A stretch of 64,000 bases of DNA from Pedobacter miscanthi (GCF_003315595.1 NZ_QNQU01000003.1:186001-250000), one strand, 5' to 3'; counted from the first letter of the stretch, positions 17,137 through 25,874 are shown. Program-made: numbers and translations. Notes: generated by a model from the sequence alone, not told the origin.

Positions 17137-18018
17137 TTATCTTGGTAAATTCTTTTCTAACGCTTTACTTGCCCTTTTAATGGCGAGTTCTTCTTTCCAG
17201 TGCATATACCTTTCGCGGTAGTTTGCTTTCATAAAGTCGTCAAATTTACGCTGTAAAGTTAAGTTATACAAGCTTTTTGCTTTTACTGCCCAGCTTTTGT
17301 CCCATGCCCTTAAACTGATAGAGAAAGATCCGTCGAGGTATTTCATCCAGTGCCAGTAACCTGTAGGCATAAACAAGGTATCGCCGTGCTCTAAAAATGC
17401 TTCTACTCCCTGCACACCCTTTAAAGCCGGAAATTTATCAAAATCAGGATTTTCTACATCATAATCTTCCAGGGCATACGTGGCATAAGGAATCTGGTAC
17501 AAACGTTCTTTCCATTTATAATCGAAAAGGATTACATGTTTGCGGCCGTTAAAATGTGTGTGGAAGATGTGTGCCAGATCAATATCGTAATGCAAAAACG
17601 TTACTGAACCCTTTCCGCCAAAAAACATATTGGGGTAGCTGTCTAAAAAGCCGCCCATTAAATCTTTAGGTGCAATATAATCTTCCAGTAATTTCGGGGC
17701 AAATTTTATAGGATCGAATAAAAAAATACGCAGATCTGTAGGGGTTTCTTTAATCAGATCGATATAATCGCCAAATTTCATTTCGGCAGCAGATGCATTT
17801 ATTGGTTTGGATGGATCGGCTTTCGAACTGTCGTAAAGTGGAACTGTTTTATCACCAACCACATCCTTCATATATTCCATTGTCCACTTTTGATAAGCCG
17901 GCCACTTTCTGGCCATGTTTTTTATTACCAAAGGTTTGCGGGGATTAAGGTAGTTCAGCTCGAAATCTGATTTAGATATGTCTTCAACTACATCTATCGG
18001 AGATAAATTGAATTTCAT
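17137..18018 (-). CDS. JmjC/cupin-like protein (cupin_8), copy 2
   Basis: 293 residues starting MKFNLSPIDVVEDISKSDF. It is paralogous to the gene at 15258-16136, with the same triad motif FLHYDIDLAHIFHTHF and the distal His in GYWHWMKYLDG. It is presumed to be an Fe(II)/2-oxoglutarate-dependent oxygenase; the substrate, whether protein side chain or small molecule, is not evident. It is the first gene of the trio in transcription order. Duplication followed by insertion of the DUF3050 gene, or co-evolution as a unit, are both possible. Confidence 0.87.
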   Translation of the reverse strand: MKFNLSPIDVVEDISKSDFELNYLNPRKPLVIKNMARKWPAYQKWTMEYMKDVVGDKTVPLYDSSKADPSKPINASAAEMKFGDYIDLIKETPTDLRIFLFDPIKFAPKLLEDYIAPKDLMGGFLDSYPNMFFGGKGSVTFLHYDIDLAHIFHTHFNGRKHVILFDYKWKERLYQIPYATYALEDYDVENPDFDKFPALKGVQGVEAFLEHGDTLFMPTGYWHWMKYLDGSFSISLRAWDKSWAVKAKSLYNLTLQRKFDDFMKANYRERYMHWKEELAIKRASKALEKNLPR

Positions 18019-18192
18019 GTTAAATAACTATTAATGTAGCAAAATTAAATAGTTAAAAAACAGTAAGCAGCAGAAATGGCAAAACTTGAAAAAAAACTGA
18101 CAATTCATCAAAAAAAGTCAAATAGTATAGTCGTTTTAATGATTGCCAATTGTGTTTGTATGGTTAAACAGCGTATTGATTCGCTTAAAACA

Positions 18193-18223
18193 AAAACGTT
18201 CCCGCAATTTGCCGGAACGTTTT
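18193..18223 (-). terminator. Terminator of the fasciclin gene
   Basis: AAAACGTTCC (18193-18202) pairs exactly with GGAACGTTTT (18214-18223). It lies 28 nt after the fasciclin stop, and the complement of the A-rich left flank supplies the U-run on the minus strand. Confidence 0.75.
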
Positions 18224-18250
18224 ATATGAATGATAAGGATATCTCAAATA

Positions 18251-18802
18251 TTATTTAGGCATTAAAACGGTATCAACCACGTGGATTACGCCATTTTTTT
18301 GGTAAACATCTGCAATGGTTACTGTGCTCATCCCGCCTTTTTCATCTTTTAAAACCAATTTTTTACCTTCCATCCATGCCCAAAGTTTACCACCTTGTAC
18401 GGTTGTTAATTCTGCTTTGCCACCACCAGCTTTAATGGCTGCTGCAATTGCTTTGCTATCCATTTTACCGGCAACAACGTGGTAGGTTAAAATTTTGGTA
18501 AGGGTTGCTTTGTTTTCAGGTTTAACCAGGTTATCAACCGTTCCGGCTGGAAGTTTGTCGAAAGCTGCATTAGTTGGAGCGAAAACGGTAAATGGACCAG
18601 CGCCTTTTAAAGTTTCTACCAAACCAGCTGCTTTTACTGCTGCTACCAATGTAGTGTGGTCTTTCGAGTTTACCGCATTATCAACAATATCTTTGGTAGG
18701 ATACATAGCTGCGCCACCAACCATCGGATTTTTTTGAGCGTAAACTTGGGTTGTAAATGCCATGGTAATTACGGCAAAAACTGATAGGATTAAATTTTTC
18801 AT
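18251..18802 (-). CDS. Secreted fasciclin (FAS1) domain protein
   Basis: 183 residues: a signal peptide (about 1-22, ending QVYAQ) and one FAS1 domain. The conserved H1 and H2 motifs are seen as GPFTVFAPTNAAFDKLP and VIHVVDTVLMPK, with the YH motif as ILTYHVV. FAS1 proteins act in adhesion at the cell surface or in the periplasm. The gene has its own terminator and appears monocistronic. Confidence 0.93.
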   Translation of the reverse strand: MKNLILSVFAVITMAFTTQVYAQKNPMVGGAAMYPTKDIVDNAVNSKDHTTLVAAVKAAGLVETLKGAGPFTVFAPTNAAFDKLPAGTVDNLVKPENKATLTKILTYHVVAGKMDSKAIAAAIKAGGGKAELTTVQGGKLWAWMEGKKLVLKDEKGGMSTVTIADVYQKNGVIHVVDTVLMPK

Positions 18803-19120
18803 TATTTCTAATTTTTAAGTTTCTGTTATTTGATTCCATTTACGACGGCTTACAGATACTTGGTTTTTAGAAATGAAAATTATTATTTAACTTGTTGATT
18901 ATTAGTTTTTTAATTTTTATTTTTTTGTTTTGAAAAGGTGCTGTTGTAGTTCTTTTGGAAGAGCAGCCCCGCTTTTCGCTACTTTCGATGAAGAATCGAA
19001 ACCGCTTCAATCGGGTTTATTTAAAAAAGGTCTGTTCTTACCCTGACTCGCGATTTGACCGATCCATAGCGCTTTTGAAAATCGCTGGTAAACGCTTAAC
19101 GCCAACCGCAAAACACTTTC
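18803..19120. repeat. Gene-free stretch with dispersed element copy
   Basis: The first half is a T-rich leader upstream of the fasciclin gene. The second half holds the element described at 18957-19024 and a GC-richer tail containing GCTTAACGCCAACCGC, similar to the GCG-word spacers of the ATP operon. No gene is credible here; the frame at 18955-19164 has no recognisable features. Confidence 0.5.
18957..19024 (-). repeat. Dispersed element with conserved ends, copy 1
   Basis: Read on the minus strand, it begins TAAATAAACCCGATTGAA and ends AGCGGGGCTGC. The element at 48927-49003 on the plus strand has the same left end (TAAATAAACCCGAT, then GAA) and right end (AGCGGGACTGC) but a different interior. 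The interior here forms a hairpin (TTTCGAT...ATCGAAA). No open reading frame or transposase is present, so it may be a MITE-like or structural RNA element. Confidence 0.6.
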
Positions 19121-19903
19121 CTAATTCACCTTCGCAGTCCGGATTTTTTTTGAGAAAAACTTAGGAAAAAAACGTTTAAGTAATACACCTTTTGTTTCTT
19201 TTCCACCGATATAAACCTCTTCTTTTTTATTGCTGATGGCTTGTACAATTTGTTTGGCACAATCGGCCGGGCTCATCGCATTTTCATGTGCATCGCCCAT
19301 CATGTTCAATGGTTGTCCGTTGGCAGTTAGTGCGTTGTAGGTTACCTGCGTTTTGATAAAACCAGGACATATAATGGTAATATCAATGTTCTGATCATAA
19401 ACTTCAGATCTTAGCGAATCGAAATAACCGTGCAATGCATGTTTAGAAGCTGCATAAGCAGAACGGAATTTTGTGCCGAATTTTCCAACCAAACTGCTGA
19501 TTACGGCAATTTGTCCGCCGCCGTTGCTTATCATCAATGGTAAAACCGCTTTGCTTAATACAACCGTTCCCCAAAAATTGGTGTCCATAATCTGCTGTTC
19601 AGTTTCCAGGTTGGTTTGGAGGGCTAAACTGCGCTGACTCACACCACCGCTATTGATCAGTAAATCTATTTTTCCAAAAATACGAATGGCATCTGCAGCT
19701 TTACTCTCCAGCGTTGCAGTTTCGCTTAAATCGAATGGTAAAACATGTACATTGAAGGAGTTTTGGCAATTTCCTTTAACGCGGAAAAGTTCATCGCGGT
19801 TTCTTCCTGAAATAATCAGTTTATTCCCTGCTTTAAAATATTCGTATACAAGGGCCTCGCCAATACCTGATGAAGCGCCCGTAATCCATACAATTTTTGA
19901 CAT
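19121..19903 (-). CDS. Short-chain dehydrogenase/reductase (SDR)
   Basis: 260 residues. The classical SDR cofactor motif TGASSGIG is at about 7-14, the NSGG of beta-4 at about 88, the catalytic Ser in ISSLVGKFG, and YAASKHALHGY near residue 155 supplies Tyr and Lys. It resembles the DltE/YdfG-like NAD(P)H reductases; the substrate is unknown. The C-terminal segment is basic and extends past the Rossmann core. Downstream of it lies the dispersed element at 18957. Confidence 0.92.
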   Translation of the reverse strand: MSKIVWITGASSGIGEALVYEYFKAGNKLIISGRNRDELFRVKGNCQNSFNVHVLPFDLSETATLESKAADAIRIFGKIDLLINSGGVSQRSLALQTNLETEQQIMDTNFWGTVVLSKAVLPLMISNGGGQIAVISSLVGKFGTKFRSAYAASKHALHGYFDSLRSEVYDQNIDITIICPGFIKTQVTYNALTANGQPLNMMGDAHENAMSPADCAKQIVQAISNKKEEVYIGGKETKGVLLKRFFPKFFSKKIRTAKVN

Positions 19904-20086
19904 ATATTTTTAATTTGAGAATTATTAAGTGGAAGAATTATTGAATGAGAGATTGATTGATTGAGAGATTGATTGAATGAGAGAATGATAAAATATTCAA
20001 AAGTCAATCCTTCCTTAATTCAATCCTATACTAATTCATTCATTCCTTCACTAATTCCTTCCTTCAGTCATTCAAAATTCCTCATT
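19904..20086. repeat. GAATGA word-repeat spacer
   Basis: The left half repeats TTGAATGAGAGATTGATTGA words; the right half repeats CAATCC, TTCATTCATTCCTTC and AATTCC words, which are complementary in style. It is the longest of the three GAATGA-type spacers. Confidence 0.65.
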
Positions 20087-21211
20087 TTAAACAACAAACA
20101 ATTCCGAAGCAATATGATCGGCAAATAATTTCCCGTTTTGACTTAACCGGATTTTATCTTCATCTATAATCAGCCAATCTTTATCCTCAAAATTTTTAAG
20201 GTTGTATTTTGTTTCTTCTAAAAAATCTTTCCCGAAATCAGCATTTATTTTCTGAAGATCAGTGCCCCACATGGTTCTTAAGGAGGTCATTATATATTCG
20301 TTAAACCGATCGTTCAAACTCAGTTCCTCAACAATTTCGGGTAGTTTATGCTGCGCCAGGGTTTCGATGTATAAAGCATTGTTTGCCGGATTCATGTAAC
20401 GGTTTTGCCCGTTAAAGCCATGCGCCGACGGACCAATGCCAATGTAATCTACACCTTTCCAATAATTGGTATTGTGTACTGCATAATGGTTAGGTTTGGC
20501 AAAATTAGAAATCTCGTAATGTTCAAATCCGGCTTCAACCAGTTTGTCCATTAAAATTACAAATTGTGCAGCACTTTGGTTATCGCTTACCGGGCTTTGT
20601 TTTTTATTTTTAATGGCATGCGCTAAGGCTGTTTTTGGTTCAACAGTTAAGGCATAAGCAGAAATATGCGGTACTTCCAGTTCAATCGCCTTTTGGATGT
20701 TGTTTAACCACTTTTGATTAGTTAATAAAGGATAGCCGTAGATCAGATCCAGTGTTAAGTTTTCAAAACCTGCATCCTGGCTTCTTTTAATGCAATCTTC
20801 CGCTTCCCTGGCCTGGTGCGCCCTGTTCATCCAGATCAGATCTTCATCATAAAAAGACTGAATGCCCACACTAAAGCGGTTAACCGGCAATTGTTTCAGC
20901 TCTTTTAATTTCTGGCTGGTTAAATCGTCGGGATTGGTTTCGATGGTGATTTCTGCACCGGCATCAACCGAAAAAGTATGGTTAATGGTATCGAAAATCT
21001 TTTGCAAAGCGGCCTGCGATAGGATAGAAGGTGTACCTCCGCCGAAATAAATGCTTCCAACCTGCCCGGTGATCCGGTCTTTTTTCATGGTAATTTCCCT
21101 GCAAATCGCATCAACCATTTCATCAGCATATTTTAAAGAAGTGCTAAAATAGAAATCGCAATAGTGACAGGCCTTTTTACAGAAAGGAATATGGATATAG
21201 ATACCAGACAT
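20087..21211 (-). CDS. hemW: Radical SAM HemW-like haem chaperone
   Basis: 374 residues starting MSGIYIHIPFCKKACHYCDF, with the radical SAM cluster ligands Cys11, Cys15 and Cys18 (CxxxCxxC). YFGGGTPS follows as the SAM-binding GGE-like motif, then the HemN_C domain (about 280-370). It aligns with HemW, which inserts haem into respiratory proteins, rather than with the oxygen-independent coproporphyrinogen oxidase HemN, which is longer at the N-terminus. A minus-strand TATCTTTG element at 21217-21224 lies only 5 nt before the ATG, implying a leaderless or very short 5' end. Confidence 0.9.
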   Translation of the reverse strand: MSGIYIHIPFCKKACHYCDFYFSTSLKYADEMVDAICREITMKKDRITGQVGSIYFGGGTPSILSQAALQKIFDTINHTFSVDAGAEITIETNPDDLTSQKLKELKQLPVNRFSVGIQSFYDEDLIWMNRAHQAREAEDCIKRSQDAGFENLTLDLIYGYPLLTNQKWLNNIQKAIELEVPHISAYALTVEPKTALAHAIKNKKQSPVSDNQSAAQFVILMDKLVEAGFEHYEISNFAKPNHYAVHNTNYWKGVDYIGIGPSAHGFNGQNRYMNPANNALYIETLAQHKLPEIVEELSLNDRFNEYIMTSLRTMWGTDLQKINADFGKDFLEETKYNLKNFEDKDWLIIDEDKIRLSQNGKLFADHIASELFVV

Positions 21212-21216
21212 TGCTG

Positions 21217-21224
21217 CAAAGATA
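21217..21224 (-). promoter_or_regulatory. -7 promoter element of hemW
   Basis: TATCTTTG on the minus strand matches TAnnTTTG. Its closeness to the ATG at 21211 would give a leaderless transcript if it is used. Confidence 0.4.
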
Positions 21225-21287
21225 GCGAAGTTAATTTTTCTTTATTGTCATAAATATCTGGCAATCTTTTACCCTGTATTTATAAAA

Positions 21288-21371
21288 GTAAAGTAATAGC
21301 TTTACTATAATGTTGTTTTTGTAAAGTAATAGCTTTACTTTTGCATTGTTTTAGTAAAGTAATAGCTTTGC
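21288..21371 (+). promoter_or_regulatory. Three palindromic operators with 33-bp spacing
   Basis: GTAAAGTAATAGCTTTAC occurs exactly at 21288-21305 and 21321-21338, and with one change at 21354-21371. Each has GTAAAG/CTTTAC arms around a 6-bp spacer, and the copies start exactly 33 bp apart. A -7 element (TACTTTTG, 21336-21343) with a TTG at 21313-21315 lies 20 bp upstream, so copy 2 overlaps the promoter. This fits autorepression by the HTH protein encoded 11 nt downstream. Confidence 0.8.
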
Positions 21372-21381
21372 TTATATTGGT

Positions 21382-21840
21382 ATGGGAAAGAAATCATTAA
21401 TGTTACAGCAGTTAAACGGTAAGCTTTTAAGTTTTGCCACTTTAGGTAGAATTGCAATTCCGGCAAGTGGATGGATCAAGGCAATCCGCAATACCCTTGG
21501 CATGTCTATGCAGCAATTGGCCAATAAATTATCCATAAGCAAACAAGGGGTTTTAGATATTGAAAAAAGAGAGGCTGATGGTTCAATCACAATAAAATCA
21601 CTGCGTGAACTGGGAAGGGTTTTAGATATGGAACTTGTTTATGGTTTTGTGCCCAAAGATGGCTCATTGGATGCCATGATCGAGAAAAAAGCAAATGAAC
21701 TTGCCACAAAAATTGTACTTCGTACATCAAATACTATGAAATTGGAAGATCAGGAAAATTCTAAAGAAAGGATTGAAAAAGCCATAAGGGAAAGAACCGA
21801 GGAAATTAAAAATGAAGTGCCTAAAATTTTATGGGATTAA
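21382..21840 (+). CDS. Mobile mystery protein A (HTH regulator)
   Basis: 152 residues. The XRE-type helix-turn-helix spans about 28-85: WIKAIRNTLGMSMQQLANKLSISKQGVLDIEKRE. The C-terminal ~60 residues are charged and helical. It matches the mobile mystery protein A family, found paired with protein B on mobile elements. The likely role is repression of the pair through the three upstream palindromes; it probably acts as an antitoxin-like partner to the Fic protein. Its stop overlaps the ATG of gene B by 10 nt. Confidence 0.87.
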   Translation: MGKKSLMLQQLNGKLLSFATLGRIAIPASGWIKAIRNTLGMSMQQLANKLSISKQGVLDIEKREADGSITIKSLRELGRVLDMELVYGFVPKDGSLDAMIEKKANELATKIVLRTSNTMKLEDQENSKERIEKAIRERTEEIKNEVPKILWD

Positions 21841-22427
21841 ATTTAATTTACATTGATGGGTAGACGCCTTTAGATGAAGAAGAAAAAGAGGGTCTGATCA
21901 TTTCTTCCATTTCCACAAGAGAAGAGCTGGATGAATTTGAGCAACAAAATATAGAGGAGGCAATACAGTGGACTATAGGAAGAAGATTTAAAGCTGAAAA
22001 AATATTTACCGAAGCTTTTATTAAAGATATACATAAGCGTATGTACAAAGATGTTTGGGCATGGGCAGGGAAATTCCGAAATACAAATAAAAATATTGGG
22101 GTTGATAAATGGCAGGTAGCTATCGAATTAAAGAATTTATTAGAGGATGCCAGGTTCTGGATTGAAAATAATACTTTTTCTGCTGATGAAATAGCCATCC
22201 GCTTTAAACATCGCATAGTGAGCATCCATTGTTTTTCTAACGGAAATGGCAGGCATAGCAGGTTATTGGCAGATATTATTATTGAAAAACTATTTGATAA
22301 GCCGGTATATACGTGGGGAGCTGCAAGCCTCTCGAAAGAAAGTGGGGATAGGAAAACTTACCTTGATGCACTGAAATTGGCAGACAAAGGCCATTATGAA
22401 GAACTTCTTCTGTTTGCAAGGTCGTAA
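21831..22427 (+). pseudogene. Mobile mystery protein B (Fic domain), premature stop codon
   Basis: The ATG at 21831 overlaps the end of gene A. The reading frame gives MGLNLIYIDG, then TAG at 21861-21863 (codon 11), and continues in the same frame as TPLDEEEKEGLI to 22427. Without the stop it would be 198 residues, the usual family length. A CAG-to-TAG change (Gln to stop) is the simplest explanation. The Fic core is intact: HCFSNGNGR, His133, with Asn in place of the Asp/Glu that normally binds metal. The largest downstream frame starts at Met-Tyr-Lys at 22041 (128 residues) and lacks the N-terminal helices. The gene is probably inactivated, unless the stop is read through. Confidence 0.85.
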
Positions 22428-22486
22428 ACAGATTAATATATTCATCAATCCATTTATTTTCTTTAGGTAAACAATGATTATTCGGT

Positions 22487-22494
22487 TACTTTTG
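22487..22494 (+). promoter_or_regulatory. -7 promoter element of the DUF4271 gene
   Basis: TACTTTTG matches TAnnTTTG 25 nt before the ATG at 22519; a TTA box lies about 20 bp upstream. Confidence 0.5.
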
Positions 22495-22518
22495 CATCCT
22501 TAAGTTTTGATTTACAGC

Positions 22519-23496
22519 ATGCCGAAATTCATTTTCATTTTGTTTGCCTTATTATGGTCTGCAGATTTTGCAATAGCGCAGCAGGTTCCTGTTCAAACAG
22601 ATAGTGCAGTAGTCAATCAATATCAGTACAGGAGGTACCAACCCGATTCGGCTACATTGGTCCGGCAGAAGTTCTCTACCGACTCGCTGGTTCGCCATAC
22701 ATGGGTTTTGCCTGATAGTTTGATCAATAAAAATGCCCTGCTGGATACCATCGAGAAAGAATATCTTTTCCCCAAGCTCGATTTACTGGCCTGGCAAAAA
22801 AAGTATCAGCATTTAAAGAAAAAAGCAAATCCTTATCAGCTGGGTACCAAAATACCCAAGGGCAATGTGGGTTTACTGGGGTTTATTTTTGGGATGCTGG
22901 TTATTTTTGCCATTTTGAAAAATGCATTTTCAAAACAGTTATATGCCATTGTTCAGTCGTTTTTTAGCAACAGGGTACTAAATAATATCAACAAAGAAGA
23001 CAATCTTTTCAGTTCATGGCCTTTTTTGCTGCTTTTTGTGCAGTTTGGGTTTGTATTTGGGATGTTTTTTTTCCTGGTGGCGCAGTGGAACGATATGTAC
23101 CAGGCAAAGGATGGGTTTAAGTTTTTCTTTAGCATATCCATCACCATCATATTGTTTTATGCATTAAAATTGGTGCTTTTACGCTTTTTAGGTTACCTGT
23201 TTAATGTGCAGAAACCGGTAGGGGAATATATCTCTATATTATACCTCAGCTACTTTAATGCATCGCTGTTGTTTATTCCCCTGGTTGTGGCTTTTGCGCT
23301 GTCGCCACTTAAATATGGGGCTGTTTATATTGTGTTGGCGTTCTTGCTGTTAGGTGTAATTTTTGCTTTTCAGCTATTGAGGGCAGGAATTACAATACTT
23401 TCTAATAATAAGTTTTCTAAAATGCATTTAATTTTGTACTTTTGCGCCCTCGAAATATGTCCTATCCTTATACTAATTAAAACGATAGGACTGTAG
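22519..23496 (+). CDS. DUF4271 membrane protein
   Basis: 325 residues from the ATG at 22519 (a TTG at 22507 is in frame but less likely). A signal peptide or first helix leads to a soluble Gln/Asp-rich region (about 25-115). Six to seven membrane helices follow: about 118-140, 170-190, 205-220, 240-260, 270-290, and the C-terminus. This is the DUF4271 pattern, often found directly upstream of hemD in Bacteroidota as here. Its function is not established. A -7 element inside its 3' end may drive hemD. Confidence 0.85.
   Translation: MPKFIFILFALLWSADFAIAQQVPVQTDSAVVNQYQYRRYQPDSATLVRQKFSTDSLVRHTWVLPDSLINKNALLDTIEKEYLFPKLDLLAWQKKYQHLKKKANPYQLGTKIPKGNVGLLGFIFGMLVIFAILKNAFSKQLYAIVQSFFSNRVLNNINKEDNLFSSWPFLLLFVQFGFVFGMFFFLVAQWNDMYQAKDGFKFFFSISITIILFYALKLVLLRFLGYLFNVQKPVGEYISILYLSYFNASLLFIPLVVAFALSPLKYGAVYIVLAFLLLGVIFAFQLLRAGITILSNNKFSKMHLILYFCALEICPILILIKTIGL
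23437..23444 (+). promoter_or_regulatory. Internal -7 element for hemD
   Basis: TACTTTTG within the last codons of the DUF4271 gene, 67 nt before the hemD ATG. It suggests hemD can be transcribed separately. Confidence 0.4.
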
Positions 23497-23510
23497 CAGG
23501 AAAAAGGAAA

Positions 23511-24281
23511 ATGCAAGAAAAGAACGACTCTAGAATTCGCAAGGTTAAAAGTATTTTGGTTACTTTACCAAAACCTGAAACCGAAAAATCTCCCTACTAT
23601 GATTTGGCCAAAAAACACAACTTAAAAGTTGATTTCAGGTCTTTTATTCATGTTGAAGGCGTGCCGGCAAGAGACTTTAGGAAGGATAAAATCAACCTGG
23701 CCGATTTTACGGCCGTGATTTTTACCAGTCGTAATGCAGCAGATCATTTTTTTAGGATCTGTGAGGAAATGCGTTATGATGTACCGGCAGAATTGAAATA
23801 TTTCTGTCTTTCCGAAACGATTGCCCTGTATCTTCAAAAATATATTCAATACAGGAAGCGTAAAATCTTCTTCGGTAAACAAACTGCAGCCGATTTGGCA
23901 GAGGTGTTAAAAAAGCATGCAGGCGAAAAGTTTTTATACCCTTGTTCTGATGTGGCTACAGAAGATACCATGAAATTTTTGGAAAAAAGCGGATATAATT
24001 TTACCCCTGCAGTATTATTCAGAACTGTAGTGAGTGATCTTTCTGATCTGGCTGAAGTTTTTTATGATGTAATTGCTTTCTTTAGTCCTTCAAGCATTCA
24101 GTCATTATTTAAAAATTTCCCTGATTTTAAACAAAATAATACACGTATTGCTGCTTTTGGTGTTAATACCAGTAAAGCTTGTGCCGATATGGATCTTATT
24201 GTTGATATTGCAGCACCAACCCCTGGAGTGCCTTCGATGACTATGGCCATTGAAAACTATATCAAAATATCTAATAAATAA
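23511..24281 (+). CDS. hemD: Uroporphyrinogen-III synthase
   Basis: 256 residues with the HemD two-domain layout. Segments TAVIFTSRNAADHFF near residue 70, KFLYPCSDVATEDTMKFL near 145, and IAFFSPSSIQSLF near 195 correspond to the conserved Ser/Thr positions and interdomain cleft of the family. It cyclises hydroxymethylbilane to uroporphyrinogen III in tetrapyrrole synthesis. It sits directly after DUF4271 and ends in a strong terminator. HemD proteins diverge strongly, so identification rests on pattern and context. Confidence 0.85.
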   Translation: MQEKNDSRIRKVKSILVTLPKPETEKSPYYDLAKKHNLKVDFRSFIHVEGVPARDFRKDKINLADFTAVIFTSRNAADHFFRICEEMRYDVPAELKYFCLSETIALYLQKYIQYRKRKIFFGKQTAADLAEVLKKHAGEKFLYPCSDVATEDTMKFLEKSGYNFTPAVLFRTVVSDLSDLAEVFYDVIAFFSPSSIQSLFKNFPDFKQNNTRIAAFGVNTSKACADMDLIVDIAAPTPGVPSMTMAIENYIKISNK

Positions 24282-24314
24282 TACATTCGATAAATTATTT
24301 TAAGTCAACACAAT

Positions 24315-24359
24315 AAATGCGTAACTTTGCTGTTATTAAGAGAGTTACGCATTTTTTTT
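24315..24359 (+). terminator. Rho-independent terminator of hemD
   Basis: AAATGCGTAACT (24315-24326) pairs with AGTTACGCATTT (24343-24354), followed by a T-run. Confidence 0.8.
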
Positions 24360-24506
24360 AACAAAATAGAAGAAGCTTGATAAATCATTAAAGTAACTTT
24401 AACCGCTTGATAGTAATGATTTAATGTAAAATATTTGTTTTTGTTGATAATTTCAGTGATTTTTGATAAAATTGCTCCTAATCGTGCGCTGCACAACATA
24501 AAAAAT

Positions 24507-25832
24507 ATGAAGAAAATTTACCTTCTAGCTATTGTAGGTATAACTGTAATGCTAGCGAGCTGCGGCCATGGTGGTCAAGGTGAGCTGGTTGGTGCTTATA
24601 ACCGAAAATTTAAAAACGATAGAATTCCCTTAGGAATGGTTTATGTCCCGCCAGGGCATACAGTACTTGGAGGAGCAGATGAGGATATTACATTTTCTCA
24701 GAATCTGCCGGGTAGGATGACTACTGTTAGTGCATTCTTTATGGACCAAACCGAAATTTCGAATGCCGAATACCGTCAGTTTACCAACTGGGTGCGCGAT
24801 TCTATCGCAATCGGAATGATGGGCAACCCGCAACAGTTTATGGTTACACCGAGGGGTAATGCGGCGGCTGCAGTTGGTGGCGAAAAATACATCGACTGGA
24901 AAAAAGTTGGACCTAACGGGGCTAATATCTGGAGAAATAAAGGAAGAGGCGCTGCTGCTGCCCAGGTAAGTCAGTTAGATGGCATGTATTATTCGGGCCT
25001 TGATGCGCTTCCAGGAAAAAAAGAACTTGATGTACGTAAATTCGTGTATTCTTATGCCGAATTAAATATGGAAAAAGCTGCTATCGGACATAAAGATCCG
25101 AACAGCAAACGCCAGGATTATATCGACCGTTATACCGTTGCCATCTACCCTGATACCATGGTTTGGAAAACGGATTATTCTTATTCGCAGAACGATCCAA
25201 TGGTTCGTGGATATTACAATCACCCATCTTATGATGATTATCCGGTTGTTGGTGTAAGCTGGGAGCAGGCAAAAGCTTTTTCTCACTGGAGAACCAGATT
25301 ATATGATGGCGTAGCTACTGCAAGAAAATTACCGGTAGGATCGAGATCTGATTACAGGTTACCTGCAGAAACTGAATTTGAATATGCAGCAAGGGGTGGT
25401 AATACCAAAACCAAATATCCATGGGGCGGGCCTTATATCAGAAATACCAAAGGCTGTTTACAGGCTAACTTTAAACCAGGTCGTGGTGATTATTCAAGTG
25501 ATGGTGGTATTTATACCGTTGGTGTAAGATCTTACTTTCCTAACGATTACGGATTATATAATATGGCAGGTAACGTTGCCGAATGGACAATTACAGCATA
25601 TAACAAAGGTGCCAGCCCGTTATTGCACGATCTGAATCCTAACTTTACTTACGATGCAGGCGCGAACGACAGCAAGTACAAAAAACGTAAAGTAGTAAAA
25701 GGTGGTTCGTGGAAAGATACCGGCTATTTCTTACAAAATGCTGTAGCCACATACGAATATCAGGATACCCAAAGGTCATATATTGGTTTTAGATGTGTTT
25801 CATCTTACCCAGGTACCGATTTAAGAAGATAA
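24507..25832 (+). CDS. gldK: Gliding/T9SS lipoprotein GldK (PorK)
   Basis: The start is the ATG at 24507 (MKKIYLLAIVGI), giving 441 residues; a longer frame from 24435 is less likely. The SPII signal ends MLASCG. The mature protein is an FGE-sulfatase (SUMF1)-like domain: PLGMVYVPPGHTVLGG, QTEISNAEYRQF, YPVVGVSWEQAKAFSHW, RLPAETEFEYAARGG, and MAGNVAEW. GldK with GldN forms the periplasmic ring at the outer membrane in the type IX secretion system. It is first of gldKLMN. Confidence 0.95.
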   Translation: MKKIYLLAIVGITVMLASCGHGGQGELVGAYNRKFKNDRIPLGMVYVPPGHTVLGGADEDITFSQNLPGRMTTVSAFFMDQTEISNAEYRQFTNWVRDSIAIGMMGNPQQFMVTPRGNAAAAVGGEKYIDWKKVGPNGANIWRNKGRGAAAAQVSQLDGMYYSGLDALPGKKELDVRKFVYSYAELNMEKAAIGHKDPNSKRQDYIDRYTVAIYPDTMVWKTDYSYSQNDPMVRGYYNHPSYDDYPVVGVSWEQAKAFSHWRTRLYDGVATARKLPVGSRSDYRLPAETEFEYAARGGNTKTKYPWGGPYIRNTKGCLQANFKPGRGDYSSDGGIYTVGVRSYFPNDYGLYNMAGNVAEWTITAYNKGASPLLHDLNPNFTYDAGANDSKYKKRKVVKGGSWKDTGYFLQNAVATYEYQDTQRSYIGFRCVSSYPGTDLRR

Positions 25833-25874
25833 ACCAAACAAACTAAAAAAAAATCAAGAAAAACATCAAATTTT

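Noticed and set aside
18076..18258. 60-residue open frame on the plus strand
   Set aside because: It overlaps the terminator of the fasciclin gene and runs into that gene antisense; no conserved motif.
18955..19164. 69-residue open frame upstream of the SDR gene end
   Set aside because: It lies across the dispersed element and extends into the SDR gene on the opposite strand; probably non-coding.
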